Shown here in pieces: positions 7,123-12,064 of a DNA stretch of 12,064 nt. Below the pieces are notes generated by a model. It was not told where the DNA came from. It saw nothing but the letters and a program-made list of their open reading frames with translations, and did not search any database. The translations under genes and the position numbers were made by a program. Source of the DNA: DATGKR01 sp035294565 (lineage in GTDB: Bacteria > Actinomycetota > Acidimicrobiia > Acidimicrobiales > Palsa-688). Every line of letters begins with the position of its first letter. Position 1 is the first letter of the stretch. Location: contig DATGKR010000052.1 in the NCBI GenBank assembly GCA_035294565.1, positions 1 to 12,064 on the forward strand, written 5' to 3'.

Positions 7123-7881
7123 GTGGCCTTCGACGAACGCCAGGTGGTGGACCTGACCCAGCCCCACCACCTGCCCAACCTGCGCCCCGACCGCCAGCCG
7201 CCCCACCCTTCGTGGCTGCCCCGCCAGCGGCGGGGCACCACGCCGCAGATGATCGGCCGGTACCCCGATTACGACGTGTTCGACGCGCGCCCCACCTGGG
7301 ACCCGGCGACCGCCAGAGTCGTGGACGAGCGGATGGGGATGGCAGGCAGGAGGCTCACCTTTTTCCGGGAAGAAGAGCAGCTGACGCTGCGGGCCTTCTG
7401 CGACGTGTGCGTGGCCCAGGACGCCGAGCCCCGGGTGCCGGTGGCCGAGATGGTCGACGAGAAGCTGGCCGCCGGACGGCTCGACGGCTACCAGTACGCC
7501 GACATGCCCGACGACCGCGACACCTGGCACCTAGTCCTCGCCGGCCTCGACGAGGTGGCCGCCGGGCGCTACGGGGCGGAGTCGTTCGCCGCCGCCGACA
7601 CCGCCACGCAAGAGGCGATCGTCGGCCTGCTGGCCAAGGGCGAGCTGTCGGGCGGCTCGTGGGACCGCCTCAACGTGTCGCGCGCCTGGTCGGTGTGCAT
7701 GCGGATGATCCTCGCCGCCTTCTACTCGCACCCCTGGGCGTGGAACGAGATCGGCTTCGGCGGCCCCGCCTACCCGAGAGGGTTCATGCGCCTCGGCCCG
7801 CTGAGCACCCGGGAGCCGTTCGAGCGTCCCGGAGCCACCTCCGAGGACCCGGTGCGGGTCGCCCCGGAGCTGGGCGAATGA
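7123..7881 (+). CDS. Gluconate 2-dehydrogenase subunit 3-like protein
   Basis: A 252-aa protein whose residues ~80-222 match the Gluconate_2-dh3 family: FFREEEQLTLRAFCDVCVAQ (80-99), VDEKLAAGRLDGY (111-123), a middle TATQEAIVGLLAKGEL stretch, and the hallmark YSHPWAWNEIGFGGPAYPRG (201-220). In known membrane sugar and gluconate dehydrogenases the small subunit partners and helps to mature the FAD-containing GMC subunit. The first ~75 residues are a Pro/Arg-rich extension (LPNLRPDRQPPHPSWLPRQR) and carry no Tat or Sec signal, whereas classical small subunits are often Tat-exported. The GTG start directly follows the previous stop and has GGGAGG (7112-7117) five bases upstream. The stop overlaps the ATG of the GMC gene. 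Pairing with that gene supports a heteromeric dehydrogenase. Confidence 0.88.
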   Translation: MAFDERQVVDLTQPHHLPNLRPDRQPPHPSWLPRQRRGTTPQMIGRYPDYDVFDARPTWDPATARVVDERMGMAGRRLTFFREEEQLTLRAFCDVCVAQDAEPRVPVAEMVDEKLAAGRLDGYQYADMPDDRDTWHLVLAGLDEVAAGRYGAESFAAADTATQEAIVGLLAKGELSGGSWDRLNVSRAWSVCMRMILAAFYSHPWAWNEIGFGGPAYPRGFMRLGPLSTREPFERPGATSEDPVRVAPELGE

Positions 7882-9524
7882 TCCGCCACCTCCTCAAAGG
7901 CTCGATCGGCCCGGAGGACAACGACTCGCGCTTCCTCCTCGACGTCCACCGCCGGGACCTGCCCGGCGAGGACACGATGGTCCGCTACGAGGACTCGGAG
8001 GAGGTGGACCTGGTCGTTGTCGGCGCCGGCGCGGGAGGGTCGGTGCTGGCCCAGCGGCTCGCAAGGGCGGGCTGGACGGTGGTCATGCTCGAGGCCGGCC
8101 CGTTCTGGCACCCCGACGAGGACTGGGTGTCCGACGAGGCGGGCTCGCACAAGCTCTACTGGACCCAGAAGCGGATCATCGGCGGCAGCGACCCCATCGA
8201 GATGGGCAAGAACAACTCCGGGCGCGGCGTCGGCGGCTCGATGGTCCACTACGCCGGCTACTGCCCCCGCTTCCACCCGTCGGATTTCGAGATCCGCACC
8301 CGCGACGGGGTAGGCGCCGACTGGCCGATCGGCTACGACGAGCTTCTCCCCCACTACGAGCGGGTGGAGCGGGAGCTGCCCGTCGCCGGCCAGGACTGGC
8401 CGTGGGACCGGCCGCACCGCTACCCGTTCTCCCCCCATCCGGTGTCGGCGGCCGCTTCGGTCGTCTGGAGGGGCGCCCACCGTCTCGGCATCCGCATGAG
8501 GGTCGGACCGGTCGGCATCGTCAACGGCACGTTCGGCAACCGGCCCCACTGTCTCTACCGCGGCTACTGCCTGCAGGGCTGCAAGGTCAACGCCAAGGCC
8601 AGCCCCTACGTCACCCACCTTCCCGACGCTCTCGCCCACCGGGTGGAGATCAGGGCGGGCTGCATGGCGGCTCGGGTCGAGCTGGACGAAGCCGGCCGGG
8701 CGCGGGGCGTGACCTACTTCCGGGAGGGCTCGCCGGTCGAGCGCATGCAGAGGGCAAAGGTGGTCGCCGTGGCCGGGTACTCCATCGAGACCCCACGCCT
8801 GCTGCTCAACTCGGCCTCAGCGCGCTTCCCGCGCGGCCTCTGCAACAACGAGGACCAAGTTGGCCGCTACGTGATGGTGCAGGGCGCCTCCCAGACGGCG
8901 GGCCGCTTCCCCGAGGAGCTGCGCATGTACAAGGCGCCCCCGCCGGAGGTCTCCTCCGAGGACTTCTACGAGACGGACCCGTCCCGCGGCTTCGCCCGGG
9001 GCTTCTCCATCCAGACCGTCTCCCCCCTGCCGATCGGCTGGGCGGAGCACGTGCTGGCCGACGGCCACTGGGGCCGTGCCCTCAGGGAGTACATGCGCGA
9101 CTACAACCACTGGACCGTGGCCGGGGTGCTCAACGAGCTGCTCCCGCTCCCCGAGAACCGGGTGACGCTCGCCGAGGAGACCGACCCCTACGGCCTGCCG
9201 GTCGCCCGTTTCGACTATTCGCTGTGCGACAACGACCGGGCGAACATCGACTTCTCCACCAAGGTGATCACCGAAATCCTCCAGGCCGCCGGCGCCCAGG
9301 ACGTGCTCACCATCCACCGCTACGCCCACCTGATAGGCGGCGCCCGCATGGGCACGAGCCCCGACAACAGCGTCGTGGACGCCAACCAGCGCACCTGGGC
9401 AGTGCCGAACCTGTACATCTCCGACGGCAGCGTTTGTCCCACGCAGGGTTCGGCCAACCCGGCGCTCACGATCATGGCGCTCGCCTCGCGCCTGGGGGCC
9501 CATCTGGCGCGCACCGGGGTCTAG
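7878..9524 (+). CDS. GMC-family FAD-dependent oxidoreductase (predicted catalytic subunit)
   Basis: A 548-aa flavoprotein expected to oxidise an alcohol, sugar or hydroxy acid. The FAD Rossmann motif VVVGAGAGGSVLAQRL (46-61) ends its second strand in LEAG (71-74). NNSGRGVGGSMVHYAGYCPR (112-131) is the flavin-contacting segment. The C-terminal domain has YAHLIGGARMG (482-492, H484) and SDGSVCPTQGSANPALTIMA (515-534, N527) in the positions of the GMC active-site His and Asn. Three cysteines, C225-x5-C231-x3-C235, lie in a PHCLYRGYCLQGCKVNAK segment. No signal peptide is present. Start ATG 7878 overlaps the preceding stop and has GGAG at 7866-7869; an internal ATG at 7977 would also leave the FAD fold intact. 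This is the last gene of the operon; the substrate and electron acceptor are unknown. Confidence 0.92.
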   Translation: MIRHLLKGSIGPEDNDSRFLLDVHRRDLPGEDTMVRYEDSEEVDLVVVGAGAGGSVLAQRLARAGWTVVMLEAGPFWHPDEDWVSDEAGSHKLYWTQKRIIGGSDPIEMGKNNSGRGVGGSMVHYAGYCPRFHPSDFEIRTRDGVGADWPIGYDELLPHYERVERELPVAGQDWPWDRPHRYPFSPHPVSAAASVVWRGAHRLGIRMRVGPVGIVNGTFGNRPHCLYRGYCLQGCKVNAKASPYVTHLPDALAHRVEIRAGCMAARVELDEAGRARGVTYFREGSPVERMQRAKVVAVAGYSIETPRLLLNSASARFPRGLCNNEDQVGRYVMVQGASQTAGRFPEELRMYKAPPPEVSSEDFYETDPSRGFARGFSIQTVSPLPIGWAEHVLADGHWGRALREYMRDYNHWTVAGVLNELLPLPENRVTLAEETDPYGLPVARFDYSLCDNDRANIDFSTKVITEILQAAGAQDVLTIHRYAHLIGGARMGTSPDNSVVDANQRTWAVPNLYISDGSVCPTQGSANPALTIMALASRLGAHLARTGV

Positions 9525-9718
9525 ACGGCCCTCCGCTCCGGCACGCTCTTGCGCGCCCTTGCGCGCCCGCGCTCGCCCCCGCGCGCCCTTGCGCGCCCTT
9601 GCGCCCCCGCGCGCCCCCGTTCGCCCCGCCTCGCCCCGCGCTCGCCTCGCCCCGCGCCGCGCCCCATCCGCCCGTGCCCGATCGGTCCCTCACTCCCGCG
9701 CGCCCTGCGCCCGATCGG
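9525..9718. repeat. C-rich, nearly A-free low-complexity tract
   Basis: The plus strand is made almost only of C, G and T: no A occurs from 9544 to 9665. Short repeats such as CTTGCGCGCCC recur at the left end. Six runs of four or five C (starting at 9604, 9614, 9624, 9634, 9650 and 9662) give G-quadruplex potential on the minus strand, with 5-6 nt loops between the first four. There is no gene here; open frames are Arg/Pro/Ala-only shadows. Confidence 0.7.
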
Positions 9719-9768
9719 CCAAACCGTCCAGAGCGCGTTCGTGTTCACCCCCCGAGTGGACAGTTTGG
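9719..9768. repeat. Stem-loop 1 of a tandem hairpin pair
   Basis: CCAAACCGTCCA (9719-9730) pairs with TGGACAGTTTGG (9757-9768) over 12 positions with one mismatch and a 26-nt loop. Its arms share the TGGACAGTT core with stem-loop 2, so the two are diverged copies in the same arrangement. An AT-rich AAAATATTTG (9771-9780) separates them. Confidence 0.6.
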
Positions 9769-9780
9769 TCAAAATATTTG

Positions 9781-9832
9781 CCCTAACTGTCCAGAGGTCC
9801 CCTTTTCGTTGGCGAGCTCTGGACAGTTAGGG
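9781..9832. terminator. Perfect 16-bp stem-loop, possible terminator or extragenic palindrome
   Basis: CCCTAACTGTCCAGAG (9781-9796) is an exact inverted copy of CTCTGGACAGTTAGGG (9817-9832), with a 20-nt loop. It lies 256 bases after the stop of the four-gene operon. There is no U-run after it on the plus strand (GAAATCACG follows); on the minus strand it is followed by CAAATATTTT, a poor U-tract. It could slow transcription or protect the 3' end of mRNA, but a repeated extragenic palindrome is equally likely. Confidence 0.55.
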
Positions 9833-9844
9833 AAATCACGCCCA

Positions 9845-9910
9845 CGCCACCGCGCACGCTACTGCCCGCCACCGCCCACTCGACCGCACGCCACCGCCCA
9901 CGCGACCGCC
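9845..9910. repeat. 22-bp tandem repeat, three imperfect copies
   Basis: CGCCACCGCGCAC at 9845 and CGCCACCGCCCAC at 9867 and 9889 recur at exactly 22-bp spacing, each followed by a nine-base variable part of the form xCxACxGCx. The repeat lies directly upstream of the dehydrogenase gene and between it and the hairpins. It is not protein coding. The function is unknown; slippage-prone GC-rich DNA is a sufficient explanation. Confidence 0.6.
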
Positions 9911-9980
9911 CGCACTCCAGCCGCCCCCGACTTGCCGGATTACCGCTGGCACCGCCCCGCGCGCTAGATAGACGTGCGAG
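9911..9980 (+). other. Leader of the short-chain dehydrogenase gene
   Basis: A 70-base stretch with no gene. TAGATA (9965-9970) is a possible -10, but the best upstream partner, TTACCG (9940-9945), is 19 bases away and a poor -35. No Shine-Dalgarno sequence of note lies before ATG 9981 (GCGAG only). The promoter call is therefore weak. Confidence 0.25.
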
Positions 9981-10748
9981 ATGACGAACGGGTTCTTGGA
10001 ACGTTTCCGCCTCGACGGAAAGGTAGCGATCGTCACCGGCGCCTCTTCGGGCTTGGGAGTGGCGTTCGCACGCCGGATGGCCGAGGCCGGGGCCGACCTC
10101 GCCTTGGGAGCGCGCCGCGCCGAGCGTCTCGCCGAGACGGCTGCGCTGGTCGAGAAAACCGGCCGGCGCTGCCTCACCGTGGCGACGGACGTGTCGAAGG
10201 TGGAGGACTGCCAGAACCTGGTCGAGCGGACCATCGCGGAATACGGCCGGGTCGACATCCTCGTCAACAACGCCGGCATCGGAACGGCTTTCCCCGCCAC
10301 CCGGGAGCCTCCCGAGCGGTTCCGTGAGGTCATCGAGATCAACCTGAATGGCGCCTACTGGATGGCGCAGGCCTGTGGGCGGGTGATGAAACCCGGCTCG
10401 AGCATCGTCAACATCGGCAGCGTCCTCGGATCGACGACGGCCGGTCTGCCCCAGGCGGCCTACTCGGCCAGCAAGGCAGGCCTCATCGGCTTGACTCGGG
10501 ACCTCGCACAGCAGTGGACCGGCCGCAAGGGCATTCGGGTCAACCTCGTAGCGCCCGGCTTCTTCCACACGGAGATGACCGAGCAGTATGCCGAGGGGTA
10601 TCTCGATTCCCAGATGAGCAGGGTTCTCGTCGGCAGGCCGGGAGACCCCGACGAGCTGGCAGCGGCCGTGGTCTTCCTGGCGAGCGACGCCGCCGCCTAC
10701 ATCACCGGCGCAGTCCTGCCGGTCGACGGGGGCTTCCTGACCAGCTGA
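9981..10748 (+). CDS. Classical short-chain dehydrogenase/reductase, FabG-like
   Basis: A 255-aa NAD(P)-dependent oxidoreductase with every hallmark of a classical SDR: cofactor motif TGASSGLG (19-26), NNAG (96-99), and the catalytic tetrad N121, S147, Y161 and K165 (YSASK at 161-165). It closes with the usual VLPVDGGFLTS. ARR (44-46) after the second strand hints at NADP(H) preference, as basic residues there bind the 2'-phosphate; this is a weak inference. The length is normal. Such enzymes reduce 3-oxoacyl chains or oxidise secondary alcohols and sugars; the substrate cannot be told. The gene stands alone, separated from the upstream operon by 456 bases of structured non-coding DNA, so joint function with that operon is not supported by spacing. 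Confidence 0.93.
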   Translation: MTNGFLERFRLDGKVAIVTGASSGLGVAFARRMAEAGADLALGARRAERLAETAALVEKTGRRCLTVATDVSKVEDCQNLVERTIAEYGRVDILVNNAGIGTAFPATREPPERFREVIEINLNGAYWMAQACGRVMKPGSSIVNIGSVLGSTTAGLPQAAYSASKAGLIGLTRDLAQQWTGRKGIRVNLVAPGFFHTEMTEQYAEGYLDSQMSRVLVGRPGDPDELAAAVVFLASDAAAYITGAVLPVDGGFLTS

Positions 10749-10958
10749 AAATCCGCCCACCTCTGTCCCGGCGGTAGCTCCACCCCCAGCCGGCGAGCCA
10801 CCGAACCCCACCCCCGCGAGCGACCGGGGCGCCAATCGGCACGCCCACTCCAACAAGCGACCTCGGTGGTTGGCCACGCGGGCGAGCGCCCGAGCCCCAC
10901 AGCGCCGCCGGTCCCCCGTCGTGTTGGTCCCCGGGCACTTCCGCCGGCTCAACATCTC

Positions 10959-10987
10959 TTGACGATAGTCTCGTAGAGCGATACTAT
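10959..10987 (+). promoter_or_regulatory. Consensus-like sigma-70 promoter
   Basis: TTGACG (10959-10964) and TACTAT (10982-10987) are separated by exactly 17 bases, and the AT content between is above that of the surroundings. Transcription would begin near 10994, leaving a leader of about 23 bases with AGGAGG (11002-11007) nine bases before ATG 11017. It is the strongest promoter match that I see in the window. Confidence 0.7.
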
Positions 10988-11016
10988 GTCAACGAGCCAG
11001 CAGGAGGTGCAAGAAG

Positions 11017-11628
11017 ATGTCGAGGCTGCTTGGGAGCCGCCGGAACGACCCGATATCGCCCTCTCTATGCCCGCCCGAGAAGTCCGTGCTGGGGCGCCTC
11101 CGGAGAACCGCCGTTTGGGTACGGGCCGAGGTCCGACGAGGTGTCGCTGCCTGGGCGGCGGTCGGCGCCCCCTGGGACATCGCACCTGACGAGGAAGCGG
11201 GAAGTGGAATCCGGCGCCTTCACGCCGAGGGAAGAAACCAGACTTGGCAGCGCGAAACGGCGGCGGCCAATCCACCGGCACCAAAGCGCACGCCCCGAAC
11301 CTCTGCTTCTTCACTTGGGCTGACAACGAACGATCTGCTCATCAATCTCGGCGACGATGCAAGCGCCGTCGCGCCTGGCCTGATGTCAGCCGGCGCAAGG
11401 GGCTCGCCGGGCGACCCGTCCGACTCTCCGTTGCTCTCGTATATCGCGGCTGTCGTGGGTGTAGAACCCGGTGTCGCGGCCGTCTCCGTTGAGGGCAGGA
11501 AGCTCCTGATCCGAAGGCAATCGCGCTGGCGCCGCACGGTCAAGCTCGACTTGCCTCCCGCCGTCCGCAATTGCATCGCCGCCTTCGACGCCGGCTGCTA
11601 TCCCGAGCTGATTCGAGGAGGTCGATGA
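11017..11628 (+). CDS. Hypothetical protein, unrecognised (203 aa)
   Basis: I do not recognise this protein. Support for a real gene comes from the consensus-type promoter and the strong AGGAGG site (nine-base spacing) upstream, and from close coupling to downstream ORFs. The N-terminal half (1-100) is Arg/Ala/Pro-rich with one Trp-containing helix-like segment (TAVWVRAEVRRGVAAWAAVG, 31-50) and then a low-complexity linker. The C-terminal half is more protein-like: TTNDLLINLGDDASAVAPGL (103-122) and SYIAAVVGVEPGVAAVSVEG (141-160), followed by a basic strand RKLLIRRQSRWRRTVKLDLP (161-180) that might bind nucleic acid or a membrane surface. No signal peptide or long transmembrane helix is evident. 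The N-terminal half could be miscalled if the true gene starts later; the C-terminal half is more trustworthy. Confidence 0.55.
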   Translation: MSRLLGSRRNDPISPSLCPPEKSVLGRLRRTAVWVRAEVRRGVAAWAAVGAPWDIAPDEEAGSGIRRLHAEGRNQTWQRETAAANPPAPKRTPRTSASSLGLTTNDLLINLGDDASAVAPGLMSAGARGSPGDPSDSPLLSYIAAVVGVEPGVAAVSVEGRKLLIRRQSRWRRTVKLDLPPAVRNCIAAFDAGCYPELIRGGR

Positions 11629-11681
11629 GTTTGCCGTACGTCGGAGGAAGCGCAACGAGGGGCCCACGAGAGGAGGACTGA
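11625..11681 (+). CDS. Candidate 18-aa micro-ORF
   Basis: ATG 11625 overlaps the stop of the 203-aa ORF in an ATGA junction and reads MSLPYVGGSATRGPREED before TGA at 11679. GAGGAGG (11615-11621) lies upstream but only three bases from the start, closer than ideal. The Shine-Dalgarno sequence of the next gene lies inside it. It may be a coupling leader that keeps ribosomes moving between the two larger ORFs, or chance. The evidence is positional only. Confidence 0.25.
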   Translation: MSLPYVGGSATRGPREED

Positions 11682-11683
11682 GA

Positions 11684-11947
11684 ATGATCATCGTCGAAGT
11701 AATCGCCGCACTGCTTGTGCTCGGCCTTGCCGTCACGATCGCCTACGCCATCGTGGTGGGGATTCTCGGCATCGTGGGGGCGATCCGGTTCGTCAGGTGC
11801 GACCATTGCGGTCGGCTAGGGACAACCTCCATCGCCGAGCCGTTGCGCTCCTGCGTCCACTGCCGCCACGGCCGTCTGCTGCACCCCATCCACGACTGGG
11901 CCCATGCCCAGAGCCCGGGAACCCGCGGCCCCGTCCGTCACGTCTGA
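11684..11947 (+). CDS. Small membrane-anchored zinc-ribbon protein
   Basis: An 87-aa protein. Residues 2-36 are strongly hydrophobic (one long or two short transmembrane helices), and the rest is cytoplasmic or external with paired cysteines CDHC (39-42) and CVHC (57-60), the spacing of a zinc ribbon. Histidines follow in RHGRLLHPIHDWAH (61-74). AGGAGG (11671-11676) sits seven bases before ATG 11684. It follows the 203-aa ORF by 55 bases and probably shares its promoter. Small proteins with a helix plus a zinc ribbon occur widely in Actinobacteria without known function; the zinc binding is inferred from the cysteine pattern. Confidence 0.7.
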   Translation: MIIVEVIAALLVLGLAVTIAYAIVVGILGIVGAIRFVRCDHCGRLGTTSIAEPLRSCVHCRHGRLLHPIHDWAHAQSPGTRGPVRHV

Positions 11948-11992
11948 CGCGGCTGGCTGTCCCGCCTGACGCTGGCGCGCACGTTTGGCTCT

Positions 11993-12064
11993 TCACACCC
12001 CTGCCCCAATGAGCAGGTCTCTCAGAACGGCAGCACCCGACCGTTCCAAGTCTTTGGTGGCCGT
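11993..12064 (-). CDS. Possible 3' end of a minus-strand gene cut by the window edge
   Basis: The minus strand is open from the window edge to TGA at 11995-11993 and gives 23 residues ending ERSGAAVLRDLLIGAGV, which has the look of a helical protein C-terminus. The fragment is too short to identify. A competing plus-strand start, ATG 12009, is open to the edge (MSRSLRTAAPDRSKS) but lacks a Shine-Dalgarno sequence. Either, or neither, may be real. Confidence 0.25.
   Translation of the reverse strand, partial: TATKDLERSGAAVLRDLLIGAGV

Noticed and set aside
6834..7877. In-frame upstream extension of the GMC gene
   Set aside because: It overlaps two real genes in another frame and has shadow composition; ATG 7878 begins the meaningful sequence.
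9549..9967. Open frames through the C-rich tract
   Set aside because: Products are almost only Arg, Pro and Ala with no start signals, as expected from low-complexity DNA.
10812..10829. CCCCG/CGGGG hairpin after the dehydrogenase gene as terminator
   Set aside because: Only five base pairs with no U-run; expected by chance at this GC content.
10986..11189. 67-aa ORF starting MSTSQQEVQEDV at ATG 10986
   Set aside because: The start lies inside the -10 box, so it would not be on the transcript, and after ~30 residues it turns into Arg/Gly-rich shadow of the 203-aa frame.

Overview
This is a GC-rich bacterial window with dense, mostly leading-to-stop-overlapping genes and strong G/C preference at third codon positions. 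Together with the gene families present, this suggests a high-GC Actinomycetota (perhaps Acidimicrobiia or a related deep lineage). That placement is inference; no rRNA or other marker gene is present.

Layout. 1-458 is non-coding and holds a ~61-bp tandem repeat array with hairpins, followed by an 18-bp palindrome that contains a TTGACA hexamer. 459-2099 (+) is a 14-helix DHA2-type MFS efflux transporter. Its 3' end overlaps, tail to tail, a minus-strand photolyase (2044-3435). The photolyase is the distal gene of a two-gene unit whose first gene is a TIGR01777-type SRPBCC/NAD(P)-binding fusion protein (3437-4771). An 84-bp divergent gap separates that unit from a compact four-gene plus-strand operon (4856-9524): a pyruvate-oxidase-like ThDP enzyme, a small four-helix membrane protein of unknown function, a gluconate-2-dehydrogenase subunit-3-like protein, and an FAD-dependent GMC oxidoreductase. 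Junctions inside the operon are ATGA overlaps or directly abutting stop/start codons, so the four products probably work together. This operon is the most interesting system here: a predicted cytoplasm-facing oxidation module without a visible cytochrome c subunit or export signals.

9525-9980 is non-coding and structured: a nearly A-free C-rich tract with G-quadruplex potential on the minus strand, two consecutive related stem-loops built from a TGGACAGTT-type core (the second with a perfect 16-bp stem), and a 22-bp tandem repeat. A FabG-like short-chain dehydrogenase follows (9981-10748).

From 10959 there is the only consensus-quality housekeeping promoter that I can see in the window (TTGACG-17-TACTAT). 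It drives an unrecognised 203-aa ORF, a possible 18-aa micro-ORF and an 87-aa membrane-anchored zinc-ribbon protein, all closely spaced. The last ~70 bases may hold the edge of another gene, but the frame is ambiguous. No rRNA, tRNA, transposase or CRISPR array was recognised.
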